The notes under the pieces are model-generated. The model had not been told where the DNA came from, ran no database searches, and saw only the letters and a list, made by a program, of their open reading frames with translations. A program made the position numbers and the translations under genes. DNA of 64,000 nt. Source: Bugula neritina (Eukaryota; Bryozoa; Gymnolaemata; Cheilostomatida; Bugulidae). The stretch is taken from contig OZ037770.1 of the NCBI GenBank assembly GCA_964035545.1, positions 6,374,229 through 6,438,228 of the forward strand, in the 5' to 3' direction. Positions 27,300 through 64,000 of the stretch are shown here, in pieces; position 1 is the first letter of the stretch, and the number at the start of each line of letters is the position of its first letter.

Positions 27300-28780
27300 A
27301 CTATACATGATGTACTAATTTAAACACACTGCACAGATATTTACCCAAAATAAAGCACGCTTGAATCCATTAAGTAGAATGCTCTGATTGGGTCGGACAG
27401 GGACTTCTACTGTCAGGATAAGCCGTTGGCTAGCAGTGTGAAGGCAAGTGAACCAGCACCCACAGTGCAGCATAACCGTTGGTAAGCCAGAAGAGGTAGC
27501 GGAGTAACTATGTCACTTGCTCAGCCAAGACCAGTGTTAGCCTTAGATACTCATTGACTCTAGGGCATGGAAATTAGCCCCTGGGTTTTTCGAAGTATCA
27601 TGCAAACTATTATTGTGAGTGCTTCAAAGGAGGCATTGTAATTCAGTGCATGGTGTACCAATATGAGTATACACAACAATCTACACGAGAAAGTTGGCAA
27701 CAAACGTTTTTTATTTAGTTGGAGTTATTAAGTTGACATTAGGAAGTACATGTTACTAAGTAGATGTTGTACCAAAATTATTGCCCTTTTGTAAGTTACT
27801 TGTGAGGGTTTATAGATGAAAGTATGAAAAGCTGTTTTGATATCCACATATCTTTTTGGATAGTATTTGCTGCTGTAAGTGAAACTGAAAGGAAAATGCA
27901 GGGTAAAACAGTAATATATTTATAATTGTCAGCTTGATAGCCAAAGTAGCTTTGACAAGAAAGAGTGTGACTTGCAATGCATTAGAAAAGCTTTGTATCT
28001 AAGGATAATCTATTTTGCAAATCAGTCCGTTACTACTGATGAAGCGGGGCAGTAATATTAGAAGCTGCAGCCTAAAAAGCTGATGATAAAGTTGAAAATG
28101 TGTTCAAATGCAAAATGACAGTTATAGATGAAGCTAGCCAGCTGCTACTACAGTACTAATGCAAGCACATTCTAACACGCTCTGAGTCCTTTCCATTCAC
28201 AGTTGTCAGACAAGCAGCACCCTCATATTACCTCTTCAACTCATAATCAGCTTACCGACAGATGTCACGACAAAGTCGAGTACTGACACAGACATAAATG
28301 AATTACATGGCAGTGGTAATTTCACCTCTAGCATCAGAGATAGGTCTAATGGTCGACCGACAGTCTACATCTGCTTGAAGGATATAGTTAGACATGCTTG
28401 AAGACGTGAGTGAGTAATTAGACAAGGACCTGGGTTCGTCAAATAATTAATGACATCTGTGACCCTTGAAGAACAAGCCATATACCTGACCAGTGAGTTA
28501 GAATAGTGTATGGCAGAAATAACAAAGCTAAGGCGCCACCTCGGTCACTTGGAGCAAAAGGCTCATCCTCAACGCTAAGGTCAGATTTTCCAAAGACGGG
28601 TGTAGACAGATGTTCTCATTGGTATTACACAATCTACATGAGGTAATGAGCTTTCCAGCAAAAATTTAAATCAATCACCTAAATTTTAATCTGGAAGTTT
28701 AATTTTTACTCTGAATGAGTTTTCAAATTGCCTGGAACAGCTAAATTAACCAATTTATCTGTTCGTGTATTCTATTTGCA
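27300..28780. other. Intergenic stretch 3' of gene B, nothing assigned
   Basis: Moderately GC-richer blocks (27360-27560 and 28140-28560) may be further retroelement remains. I recognise no frame, RNA gene or repeat boundary. Confidence 0.4.
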
Positions 28781-28789
28781 GCATAAAGC

Positions 28790-29506
28790 TACTGTATTAT
28801 AATGATGTAACCAGTTTGAGCCTATCTGTCATCATATGAAATCAGACACATGATCTGCATGCATATTATACATGTATTTTTGCAGCCTAGTTATGAAACA
28901 TTATTATTGAAGTCACTATAAAGTAAATTCAAAGTAACTTACTATCGACCTTCAAGTCATGCAAGAAACTCATATAACAAAGAAGTCATTTATCCTGAGC
29001 ACTCAAGTATTCAGTATAGTCAGCCAAATGATATTTCTGCAGTATATGCTCAGAAGACACTTGAAAACTTCAGTTTTTTAGCTATTCTTTATGTAAAGTT
29101 TATTTGAATTACAATTGCGAAAAACGTCTATAATATGTTATGGTCACAAAAAAAACTAAAAAAATATCATACGGATGCTATAAAATTGCATTCATTTTTT
29201 TGGTATTTGTAGTAGAAAAGAGAACATAGATAAACAATGCAACTCAACAAAATATTTACTTGTGATGTTGATTATATTTATTAGTAATAAAATTGTTAGT
29301 ATGTAAAAGTAAATATTTTCATTATTAACATTAGGAACAAATGTGACTATATCTAAATTTCAGCTATAGCAAGTTATTTCTATTATTAAACTGAATTTTT
29401 TTTCAGCAACATTAGCACTGTCGACTAGATATAACAACTGGCAAGTGTAAACAGGATCATATAGTAACTATCACATATACTTAGTGGTGCACCATCTGCA
29501 TTATTG
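28790..29506. repeat. 3' flank of gene B, duplicated 3' of gene C
   Basis: It matches 53575-54389 along its length; for example, CCAGTTTGAGCCTATC matches CCAGTTTAAACCTATC, and the TATTTGTAGTA(G/A)AAAAGA stretch is shared. It therefore belonged to the segment duplicated to make B and C. Confidence 0.65.
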
Positions 29507-53123
<23,617 letters not shown>

Positions 53124-53350
53124 GATTTTAACACAAACACATGAATGATGTTGTTGAGTAGAATGGTGATATTGTATCACAGTGTTTATTTGTGATTAAT
53201 CAAAAGTATATCAAATAAGTTAATTGTAAAAAGCATAAGCGAAAATTCTTTGAAATTTGAAAAAAAAAAACAATTAAAAAAACCAATAAAAATTTGGATT
53301 GTTGAATTGCCAGCCTCATCTGTAATACATGTATGTTGTATTTTTCTTGA
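53124..53350 (-). promoter_or_regulatory. 5' flank of gene B conserved with gene A
   Basis: GTTGTTGAGTAGAATGGTG lies about 30 bases upstream of the ATG, matching gene A. Further AT-rich similarity extends about 200 bases. It is likely 5' UTR plus proximal promoter. Confidence 0.4.
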
Positions 53351-53574
53351 ATTTCAAAAACAGTTATTCATCACATAATTATAATATAACGCAGAAGTAA
53401 ACGCTAAATTTTTTTTACATATATTTATAGACATGCAGGCAACTTGCTGATTCATTTTTGTAAGTTTTCTTAACATTTAAATCTCTCAGACAATTAATAT
53501 TTATATGAAAAACTATTGCTTTTTCAAATCCTGAAACAAGAAATCCTTTACATGATCAATATTTCATCAGCAGA

Positions 53575-54389
53575 CTTATAATATAAAATGCTGTGACCAG
53601 TTTAAACCTATCCAGCACTGTATGACATCAGAGACAAGGTCTGCCATTTTATTTAAAGGATGAGTTAAGAAAATTGTCATTAAAATTACTTCGAAGTTAA
53701 AGTACTTCATTGTTGGCTAATTACCCTATTCAGAGTCATTTAACTAACTAATGTAACAAAGAAGTCAGTGCTACAACTCTATACAAGATTACTGTGAATG
53801 CTTTATTCTCTAGGGAAATCTTCAAAATGGCAATTTTCTAAATTAATAAAGAAAATCTATCTTCTTTATGTTGTTTAATTTAATACACACTCATGAAGTT
53901 GATTTATTATACAATATAAAATTATTCATATAATGTTATGATGTTATAATGCTAAGACAGAAAAAGTAAATTTTATGCGGTTATTATGCAATTTTATTAA
54001 CGTTTCGGTATTTGTAGTAAAAAAGAAAACATAAATCACCAATGTAATTCAACAAAATATGTACTAGTGATGTTAATTATGTTTATTAGTAATATAATTG
54101 ATAGTGCATACAAGTAAATATTTTATTTAATAACATTAGGGACAAAAATGACTATATCTAAACTTAAGCAATAAAAAATTATTTCTACAATTGAACTGAA
54201 TTTTGTCTCAGCATCTGCCAGTGCTATTAACACTGTTAAGTAGATATAACAATTGGCAGGTATAAAAAGGATCATATATAATAATTATCACAGACTGAGT
54301 GGTCCACCATCTGCTTTATTGATATAAATGAGCTTTTGGAATTGGAGGTAAGGGAGGACCAGAAAACTTATATTGGTGAGAACCTGGTG
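53575..54389. repeat. 3' flank of gene C, duplicated 3' of gene B
   Basis: It aligns with 28790-29506. It includes former coding sequence downstream of the new stop (still showing the HQYKF-to-PPIPKAHL equivalent out of frame) and an AATAAA signal near 54317. The B-C intergenic space is only about 1.2 kb. Confidence 0.65.
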
Positions 54390-57300
54390 TCAAAACTCTG
54401 AATTCACTTCGCTCAGTTTGGTATCAACTTTTTTCTCTTGTTGTTTTTTTCTAAAGTGAACAAAAATGTGTTAGGTAAAGCAATATTGACAATGTGTTTT
54501 GTCAATTTCATTACAATAGACTACTATATTATAAGTATTTCATCAAATTATAGTTTTTGCAACACAAACTATTATATTTGATTGATTCACAATTCAGTTT
54601 ATTCATATCAATATTTCATTACTCCAGCTTCATCAGTAGTTTTGTATGCACTTTGTTACAGAGTTTACATGTTGTGGAATTTATATAGATATAACTTATT
54701 CCTAATTATTCAATTACTGTGCTTTAAATTTAAAATACAAAACAATAGTTAGCTAAGCTCTTTCGTATAAGAACGTTTTTCTGAAATCAGTTTGTTTATT
54801 ATCCAACTGCTGCGTCTCTGACCATTTCAATCCAAGAATCAAGTAGAGCTAGCAGCAGTTATTAGGTATTTACATAAACAAACAACAAATTGTCAAAAGA
54901 TACAAATTTGATGATTCAAATATAAAGCTTGCATTCAATCATTATTAGTCTAGTCAGGTTAAGAAAAGATAGTAAACATGTTTAGCAGAATAATTATTAT
55001 GCTAAAAGGAATGAGGAACTAACCCAATCTGCAAGGCAGTCCATACGGCCAGCACAGTCAGCACAGTAACAATTATCACAACTGTCGGGATTACCCAATA
55101 CAATGATGGCTCTAGAAAATCAGTCAACAAAAAGTGTTTAGTTTTACCATAAATATTTTAACGATAATTCGTTTTAGACCTTAACAACACAAATTTTAAA
55201 TGGCTACCTTTTGCCTAACCTTCCCCAAAGTGTCAAAAATTAAATAACTCATAATAATTTATTTTTGGGCTATAGCAACCTTTAATACCTAATTTTAATA
55301 GACTCTTTACCATTAGCTTTACCAACACAGTTAGTTTAAGGTCATTACTTTCCAGATTCAGGCACTGCTTTATGTTATATATAAACGGTTTCCAGGGGAT
55401 AGCTCGAACAGTTTTTGTTTCACATTAATAAATTTTACATGAAAAGATAGCTCTTGCATTCCTCTTTCATATACTTTTTTAATTTTTCAATAAAAAATTT
55501 TCTGAGAGAGTTGTTGCATAATAAGTAAAATTTTACACCCTCCATGTTCCACTGCTGTAGCACAGGGGATTCATTTTATAAAGTCTAAAAGTTATGTTTT
55601 CTCTAATATACTTTCTTTGTTTTTTGAAATTCTGTTTATGCTCTTCACAATTTGGTAAAAACATACACCATTTTGCAAGTTTCACTGCAATTTTCTAAAT
55701 TCTTCATATGGTGGTTCTAGCTACGCTCCTGTGACTAATTATAACATTCCTAGTACGTTTGCCGCTCTGCGGCTATCACAATAACATATAGTACCCTCTC
55801 GCACAAATTGGCAATCTATTGGATTTCTGCCAATATAATGTTCCCTGTTTTACATTAGCACTTAGCTGAATCATCTCACTATGTTACAATAATATATTGA
55901 AAATGCCTCAGCACAACATAATTCTTTGTTTGTTTGGCAGAGTTAATTTCAGCTAAATCACTTCACATAGCAGTCTTGTCAGTAAAGGTCTGTCTATGAC
56001 TGGCTGGTTGCCAAAAAAATGTATCACAAATTTTGTAATTATACATCAAAAATAGAACTAGCTAGGCAGCAGGTTAGAATAGAGTAAATTTTTAAAACAT
56101 GAAATCATGATTTGACTATTGTTTTATTTAGGCCAACCAACCTAGGAATACAAAATTGGGTTTTAGCTGACAGTTTATAACATTTAGCTTTTGAGCCAGC
56201 AGCACTGGCACTTGTGAAGTATAGGCAAAGTTAGTGAAGCGAGACTAACAAGCACTCAAATACAAGGCATATTGAGACACAATAACAAGTTAGGAGCGTA
56301 TAAATTGAAAAGAATGTGGAAGGGGGACTATGTTTTTCAACAAGCTATAACTTAAACATGAATTGGCTTTTGAAAAAAAATAAAAAAGTATATTGGAGAA
56401 CATAAGTTTCTTTATCTTTTCATATTTTTTTTGTTCCTGTGACATTCAACCTGTTCGAGCTATCAGTGGAACATTGTTCATATAGAACATAAAGCACCTG
56501 GCAAAGAGCCATAAAATGAAAAGTATGACCTTAAACTAACTGTGAAAACTTAATATTTTAAAAACAAAAATGTTTCACCTATAATTACAATAAAATAGAA
56601 ACAATATCTTCACCCAAAACTATAGCTACTTAAATACTTTGATTAAAAAAAAATTGCGTACATCATTCTGACCTTTAGGTAGGACTTCAGGAATAACTTC
56701 CTGTTTAAAAATTGTTGACTGACTAAGTCTATCAGCAATTCCAGCTCTCAAAGTTGCACTAAAACTCGCAGATACTTGGCTTGTATTAGAAAGTGTGTAT
56801 GTGAACGTAAACCCTTGACTTGAGTTTGATACTCTGATGTCTTCCAGACATTTGTCTGACTTTGAACAGATGGTGAGAATAAAATATCTTTGAATCTGCA
56901 AATAGAACCTGGTAAAAGAAGTTTTTTGCTCACCATATGATTTGTATAGCTCATTCAACATGTTTATTATGTTATTGATTATATAATATAATAGTTGAAG
57001 TTATTTGCTCGCTCATTGACTATAAATAAACTGCTTCTACAACCTATTCCCTTTATTTAACTGGTTGTTATCTACAAATCGCCAAAAACATTACCAGAGA
57101 ATTGTCCTGAAAAAGCCATTGTTATAGTTTTAAACAGCATTTCCTGCGTATGATAATTTCAGATATGTGATGAACCTTCAATTTCAAAAGTACTACTGTT
57201 AAGTTGCGTTTATACCTTCACGATTTTCGGTCAAAATTACAATTTGGCTGGGTTGAAATTTCTCCGAGTTGCATTGCATTGTAAAAGCCACTCGTTGAAA

Positions 57301-60300
57301 ATTTTGTACTGTGATAACTTAATCGGCCAATTTTAGAATAGGAGTAATAACTCCTTGTAAACATCGCTATTTAGTAATTACTTTGGCGATTAGACAACGT
57401 ACTTATACGGTTATAATTATATAGCCTACACCTTCTCAATTATCGCTTTTATGCTTTCCGCTTCACTAATTCACGACATTTACAAAGGGCATCAAATAGC
57501 TATTATGCGAGTCAAATTTCAATTTCAGAAAGTGAACAACCGCATCAATATGATTTCAAAGAGTTTAAGTTTGACTATAAAGGGGTACCCGGAAAAGCGT
57601 TACTAACTTAAACTTGGTACTTTTTTCAGCATAGGTATAAACGCAACTTTAAACATAATATAATATGACATTAATTATTAGACCACTTACGCTGTTAGGT
57701 TTGACACTCCAATAAAACCTAATGTTTGAAGGATCTATTATGTACTTTGCTTTGATGGGTTGTGCTGGTGCTAAAACAGTTTCATTTTTTAAAACCATTT
57801 TCTATAGGCCCACGCACTCATGCAAAATTTGCATATATGGGTCATTTTACTTAATTTGGTACACACTGGATATCTTCAGTTTTTGGCTAATTTTCACAAT
57901 TTAGCTGATAATTAACATGGTTTTTTAGCCAAAACTAGTAAAACACCAATAAATACACCTAAATAATCAAATTTATTTTTAATTTTGCTTCATTTCCCAT
58001 GTTTTTCCCTAATTATTCAGCTAATTCTGGTTACGAACCGTTACGGTTTTTTCGTAACGGTCCGCACGTATAGAATATTAGGTGCATATGAAAATGACCT
58101 GTGCTTTAATGTTGGGGAATCTCCTCCCAGCCTTTTCTGTTATGCGCAGTTAAAAACAGCACATAAAAATACCATATATAGTAAATTTCAATTGATTTTG
58201 AGCATACTTTAATGTTAGGTCATAAGTTGCTGGTTTGTACTAAATGAAGTAAACTGACTCTTATGCAAATTGCATAATTTTGTTTTGTCAAACAGATCTT
58301 TTAACTACGCTGCTTGCGCTAAAAAGTGTTTTTAAGATCTGTATACAAGCCTGGCAGGTATAATATAGTTGGATAGTTTTTATATTGGCTAAGCTAATGA
58401 CAATATAGTCTATTATAAAATATGTGAGCTATCATAATATCAGGAGTTGCCCTACCAGCCATTGTACAGCCAAAATAGCTACAAGCTACAAATCCGGACA
58501 AACAGAGTGAAGGCTCTCTTACATCTAGAAGCGTCGTACTGGTAAAACTTATTATTGCGATATGGTATTAGTTAGTCTGAACAAAGCAAAATTTTAGCCC
58601 AACACAGACACAGAAAACGCAGTCTAAACTATTATAAGTATATTTGCAAGATTTTAAGGCAACGTAACAATGTAAATAAGTCAGTGAGCAGTTGTTCTTT
58701 CAAATACAAGAAATACTATTTTTTGCAGCAAGAACTAGTATTCTGGAAAAGGCCAAATACAGGTAATACTTCAAACTACAATGTCAATTATTGCCTAGCT
58801 ATTACTAGACATGCACTTTTAAAAACCAGGTTAGCTCAATACCCTATAACAAGTTGAGATCTTACCAGAATGGAAAACCGAAGTGAAATTATTCAATGAC
58901 GGAACCTTCTTTCCTTTAAATAAAACTGAGGTCCATGATTCAAAGGAGTAAATTTTTCCGTGAGTAAATTTGGTAAATTTCCATACACTATGAGCTACCT
59001 AAAACATTTTAAGTAAATTATTAATTTATCACATGTCTCAAAAAATTAGAGCCTATATTTAATACTAGGGTTGAACTGGTTTAGAAAGTTTTTGCTTGAA
59101 ACTATTGGTAATAAAATCTAAAATCAATACTGACTCTTCAAAATGGATTTGAAACTGCATTATACTGTAACCTATCATCACTTTGATAAGCATTATGTTG
59201 AAGAAACTATTATAACATTTGATTTTGATTACAGCTGGATCAGCATGTCAAAGAAAAAAATGTTTTAGTCAATTTTGAAAATTGTTTTTCTTTTGCTGCT
59301 TACAGATCAATATGCCAGCTAGCTGGTAGAGAATTGATCTTGTTTTCTATAATCACATGGCTTAAATTTTTATATCTTTTACAATAAACAGTAATTCTTC
59401 TAAGAAAAAAAACTAAAATAATTTTGTCATATTTGCATAATTTCTTCCTAGTTAAAAACCTATCTTCAGTAAAGCATTTTGCCCAAACTACAGTAAGATT
59501 GTTACGTATATAGTGACAAATAAAGTAAGTAAAATATCTCAGCCACCAACTAAATTAGATGGTAGTAGGAGCAAGCAGTCGGTATGTTGATTCACCAGTC
59601 TATCAACTAGATATTATGGTAAGTAACAACAACAACTCTTGAAACAATACTTGGCCAATAATATCGTTATTGCATGTGTTAATATAACTTTCCCCATCAG
59701 TCAAGGATTGACATTTGGGTTACTTCTTACTCAATACTAAACACTGATAAAATTTACTATGAGTTGTAGTTTTTCTATTAAAAGTGTGCGCGCATAAATA
59801 CAAGTTGTATTTGCCTATTTTATTGCTTGTGTTTTTAGGTACAATTTTGTGCTTGTGAGTGTGTGTTTATGTGCATTGATGGGTTTATGTTTCTTCTTGT
59901 GTTTATGCATGTTTGTGTCTGTTTTTCTATGTATTGGTCTGTGAATTTGTCTATGTGTTTGTTCGGCTGTTTGTGTACTTGCAACTGATAAACCTAATTG
60001 AAAAAAACTTAATTGCACCTTTTCTAGTAGTATTGGCTTAGAAGCATCTGTATAGCCACGGATATGAAGTTCATCAAATTTATTTTTCTTTGATGTTGGT
60101 CGAATAACATCCACTTGCAGTTCATCTTCCTCAACAGTAATCTTCATATCTGTTGGTGGAAGGGGATCTGACAAAATAGAAATATTTTCAGGTTTGCCAT
60201 TCCTTTGTTTGGGTTTATAAAAATTATATTAATTGAACAAAAAGCACAAGTTACTTTAAATTTTAGAGAAACGTTACTATCATAAAAAGTATAATTAGTA

Positions 60301-61773
60301 AATGCTTTCGTTTTTCACACATCAACAGCTGTTGCAAAAACTATTTATGGCTAACAGAGCTGATTTCAATAAGAGCTGTAACTTTCTTTATATATAAAAA
60401 ACTTTAGAAGATGAGAGTATGAAAAGGTTTGCTCACTCAGTATCAAATCATACACAGGGCTTGTGCTGCTACTTTTAGTCTGCTCTATTGTTAATGTGTA
60501 TGAAAGTTGGTAAGCTTGGCCAAACTTTACATTTGATATTTCAGTCTGAAATATGCACACAGAATGATAGACGAGCTTATATAGTAGTTAAAGTGATATT
60601 ACCACTTCATACAGTCGATGAACATATTATGTAACCAAATGTAACTAAACCTTCTCCATAATTATTTTAATTCCAGCATATTTATGGATTACGTAGATAC
60701 TAGAAAACCATTTAAACAAAATTTAAACCGTTTACAATTTTTATTGATTTCATTATCTATTTTCTCAAGTTTAAAATTTTAATAGGTTTGTTCCAGTAAA
60801 AACATGCTATTAGAGCCTTGCTATTTTTTGTGTTGCTGAGTTAATAATGTATTTTTTTTGTGCTGAAGCTCACATGTTTATTTTCATTACAGCAACTGTT
60901 TCCAATTGAAGCAAGTTTTCATAGATAATTTAGAGTACTCACTCACCACTGTTGAGCTGGTATGAGAAACAACCTCTGAAGATTTAGGGACAATATTGAA
61001 TTTGAGCGAAAGGTGTTCATTAGGGGTAAATTCTTCTCGTTTAACTTTTATCATGGGTTCATCAGCACTAGATATTTCTATACTAGCATTTAGGATCAAG
61101 GGAGCTTCACCATCTGCATCAGATGTGTGAGAGTAAAATACATAAATTGATGTATACGCTAGCTGATAATTTATGCTGTCATATAAAACATACCAGATTG
61201 TATGTAGCAGGTTCGTTGTTGTATTTGTCTACACTTTATAAATTAGCTTTTGTTAGATGCAACTATACTTTGAGGATAAGAGTAGTGATGATATATTAGG
61301 TATTCGTTTATATTTTTTTCTTTCATCATCATTGACTCATAGGTAGTGTACCTAATTGCTCATAAGGTATATATCACATTGTCTAAAATCGTTGATATTT
61401 TGTAAACTTTTAAAATATGATTTGGTTGTGTCTGGTGTGGAATTATAAAAATTAACCAGTTGAAAAAATAGCATAAGTCTAAGGTTCTGGAATTCTACTT
61501 TTATAAATAAAGGTAAGTGATAACCCTTGTTCCCTAGTAGGCCAGTCACATAAATAGTAATATAATATGTAATAATATAATAATATAATAATATTAAAGA
61601 AATATTTATACCGATGACTACTGGTGTACTTGTTTTTTCTGAAGGATACCATCTAGAGACAGGGCCCTTCCTTTGGACGGCTGAAAACAACTGACAGGTT
61701 AAAACCTCTCTTTTAAGACTGGGTGTATTAATTTTGCCATAGTTTATTAGGATGCTTCGATTGAGAATTTTTT
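54390..61773 (-). CDS. Gene C: fucolectin/FN3-like receptor, 5' part outside window, truncated tail
   Basis: Exons 7-15 by homology: 61773-61612, 61158-60947, 60545-60437, 60167-60019, 58998-58866, 57770-57691, 56895-56673, 55111-55024, 54450-54390. All are open and in phase with GT-AG sites. The transmembrane exon reads EPSLYWVIPTVVIIVTVLT and onward. In exon 15 a 10-base deletion relative to B shifts the frame. The tail ends after VNSEF at a TGA (54390-54392) with about 20 residues, losing the tyrosines and the proline motif. Exons 1-6, including the fucolectin domain, should lie right of 64000; none is visible between 61774 and the edge. Confidence 0.7.
55112..56672. other. Gene C intron 13
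   Basis: About 1.6 kb, longer than in A or B. I see no exon or recognisable repeat. Confidence 0.45.
57201..57648. mobile_element. MITE family R3, copy in gene C intron 12
   Basis: The left end AAGTTGCGTTTATACCT and the right end AGGTATAAACGCAACTT are a perfect 17-base inverted pair. The 448 bp matches 2172-2612 in reverse. Flanks read TT before and TAAA after, so the target duplication is unclear. Confidence 0.7.
57839..58260. mobile_element. MITE family R2, copy in gene C intron 11
   Basis: Ends GGGTCATTTTACTTAATTTG and inverted GAGTCAGTTTACTTCATTTA. The full 422 bp matches 31881-32299 reversed. The gene B intron near 31330-31370 (TTTGCATAAATGCAAAATGC) is the uninterrupted form of this site. 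Confidence 0.75.
59820..59990. repeat. CA/GT-rich tract downstream of exon 10, gene C
   Basis: GTGAGTGTGTGTTTATGTGC-type degenerate repeat starting about 30 bases after the exon 10 donor, in the same place as in genes A and B. Confidence 0.6.
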
Positions 61774-62664
61774 CTGTAAAAGAAAAAAACATTTTTAAAT
61801 GAGGTGATATAAATGCAATCTAAATATGTGGTGTACATATGTAAACATGCACTTAAACCATTACAGTTTTTACCAGCTTTATATCTTTGCACAAATTTGC
61901 CTAATTCTTTTAACTTTTGAGAAAAATTACTTGTCAGTTTTGAAAATTTCTAAACACTCTATATACATGTGCAATTCATAGATCCAATTCTGAACTAGTA
62001 TGCATGATGCTATAGAAATTTTTTTTGCAAACTATCAATATATGTTACTATTTAAGTCATGAAAGTAACTAATTTTATGGAATAGCTGTTTTTTCATGTG
62101 ATACACATTTTTGCACTTTTACCAAATCATGCTAGTATATATCTTTTGTAAATACTATTGCATGTGAAGAAAAACCTAAAACATATTACTTGTAACTTTT
62201 ATTGTAAAAACAAAAAGTGTTAAATGCAACCGAACTATGTGATATGCATATGTAAACATGCACTTCAAATATTACAGTCATTACCAGCAAGAAAAGATAT
62301 TTGAGTTTCAAGGGAATATACAGAGTTTTTCTTTTTGATGGTACAGCTATATAGAATTTACAACAATGACGTTAATAACTTTATTGTAGTCAAACTAATT
62401 TTATTCACACTAATAATTAATCATATTATTGAATGTTGATGGGAGAGGATATTAGCATTATCTATCGGTACAGTTGTTCTGTGTTATCACATCCTGCTAC
62501 TATTAGCTCTGGGTTTGTTGTTCTCTTTTTACCAAGCTACTGTGTCGTGATAATAGTTTTAAAAAATGCATCAATATCCTTTATAAAGAAAATAAAAAAG
62601 TAAAATAGTTTAATAAAAAAAGCCATGACTATATCTGCAACCCCAAGTTGGGTAATGAATTAAA
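61774..62664. other. Gene C intron upstream of exon 7, left part
   Basis: AT-rich; it contains a loose internal repetition (GTAAACATGCACTT near 61840 and again near 62252). No exon is seen. Confidence 0.4.
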
Positions 62665-62845
62665 AAAAGTTTGAGGAAACCAAGCAAAACTAAAAATAAT
62701 TTTGATAATTTAATGGTGATTATTCATATTTCAAGTGTACTAGAGAAAAGAATCCTATATACATATAAATTTGCAGCTGAAGTGTGAAAAAGGACTAAAC
62801 TATTCTAACATTCCCAGTGTGACCTAAATTAAATGAACTGACCTA
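62665..62845. mobile_element. Degenerate R2 MITE fragment
   Basis: TGATTATTCATATTTCAAG and CCCAGTGTGACCTAAATT then AAATGAACTGACC follow the order of the R2 right half at 32160-32299, with many substitutions. Confidence 0.45.
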
Positions 62846-63059
62846 CATGTATATAATGTTGAGTTGGAAACTGATGCCATCTTATTTATGTTAAATATTA
62901 GGATAAAATAAGTAGAGTTGTAGTTAAAAGACTGATATATTTTAGGTACGTAGAAAAAAAAAACGAGAAAAGTATTGTGGGCAATACAATAAAGTATGCA
63001 TAAAGAGAGAAGACAATTACTGGTATGGTTATTTGCTAGTCATGAATAATCAACACACT

Positions 63060-63660
63060 TTTTGATGAGCCTTGGTAATTACGACCATGGGAGCACACCG
63101 ATCAACCATATTATCACACAACTCCAGCCTAATACTAGATAAATAGAGACAGAGGACTGACAAATGGGTTTTCACAGCTAATTATAGTTTAAACTCAGAA
63201 CACAACTCTATACCTGCAATATGTGGTTCATTTTGCCTAGGCCATTGAATGCTTTGAGATTATTTAAAAAGTATAGAGATGTCTAACAACACTAGTAACA
63301 TAACCCGCATAGCACCTGCATAAAGTTAACTTTAGCTCAATACAAGAATTCTGACTATACAGGGCTTTTGTTTAGTTTGCAACAAATCAAGTTTTAGCCT
63401 GATTAACATTTTTTACGGAAAGTTTAGCATAAAAACATTCTACACTGGTGCAAAACTTACTTACAGCACTTGAGAACATAACATTTGGATAATACAGAAA
63501 CAATCACTCCATGCAGTATCAAGTTTGAACTGGACTGGCAAGTGGAGCTTGTCTACAATAGTTATAGTGTACACTGATGGCTGCTGTCTCAGCCTGTAAT
63601 ATAGTTTTTAGTTCTCTAGTCATTCCTCAGCTGCAGTGCACTGTCCTCAAACAAACGGCT
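63060..63660 (-). pseudogene. Old gypsy relic shared with gene B intron
   Basis: It aligns with about 44590-45170, for example CACAACTCTATACCTG and AACAACACTAGTAACATAAC. No open frame remains. It marks sequence present before B and C separated. Confidence 0.6.
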
Positions 63661-64000
63661 CTGTACAATATCATGCGTAGCTATTAGCATAAATTATCTT
63701 GCCTTGTTGAATATGTTACTAGTAAAAGCTAGCTCAGTAAATAAAATATTCTCTTTTGTAATTCTGTGAGGTAAATGTGCCAACTGGCGGTGGGATTATT
63801 ATTATAAAATTGAGTGAACAACGTCTTTTACCTCTCAAACCTAAAAGGAAAGAGTGTAATTTGATTAATTTTAGGAATTCAACTTCCAGGGTAAGTAACT
63901 ATACTGCTACTAATACTGCTTCCTTCAGCAAATTCGCATATTTAATTTCGCTTACAAGCACTAATATATAATTTAATTTCATAGAATTTGTATAGCTGTA

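Noticed and set aside
28036-28042. Other CTGATGA core matches (also 14273 and 43183) as further hammerhead ribozymes
   Set aside because: None is followed by a pairable stem II and GAAA, and none has flanking stems I and III.

Overview
The window is from an AT-rich invertebrate animal genome. It has spliced genes with GT-AG introns, extracellular fucolectin/F5-8-type and fibronectin-like exons, Ty3/gypsy retrotransposons, a tRNA-derived SINE and long TA microsatellites. I cannot name the species; a marine invertebrate is the best guess. All exon boundaries below were joined by eye from splice sites and reading phase.

Three paralogous genes lie head to tail on the minus strand. Gene A (14429 to 323) has exons 1-14, and its last exon lies beyond the left edge. 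Gene B (53123 to 29507) is complete: 15 exons and 2322 coding bases in one uninterrupted frame, giving 773 residues. Gene C (61773 to 54390) has exons 7-15, with its 5' part beyond the right edge. The predicted product is a type I membrane protein: signal peptide, beta-sandwich segment, fucolectin-type lectin domain, fibronectin-III-like halves, one transmembrane helix and a short cytoplasmic tail. In B the tail carries a tyrosine and an SH3-ligand-like proline motif. In C a 10-base deletion removes both. The exon lengths and phases of A, B and C match almost exactly. B and C also share introns, 3' flanks and old repeats, so they separated more recently.

Between A and B (15.0-26.0 kb) lies what looks like a complete 11-kb DNA transposon with CACAGG terminal inverted repeats and TA target duplications. 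On the plus strand it contains a gene of about 16 exons (16458-24020) that I read as its transposase. A 756-bp element at 40295-41050 has the same two ends in the same relation. It sits cleanly in a TA inside a gypsy reverse transcriptase frame, so it looks like the internally deleted derivative of the large element.

Gene B's introns have collected most of the other mobile DNA: a Ty3/gypsy element with short LTRs (33.8-37.25 kb, minus), a second decayed gypsy element with an inverted copy of its own 3' end (40.0-43.5 kb, plus), an older gypsy relic shared with gene C, and several miniature inverted-repeat elements. One 212-bp insert between TA arrays (31501-31712) contains a textbook type I hammerhead ribozyme core inside a strongly self-complementary sequence. 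This is the most striking small feature of the window.
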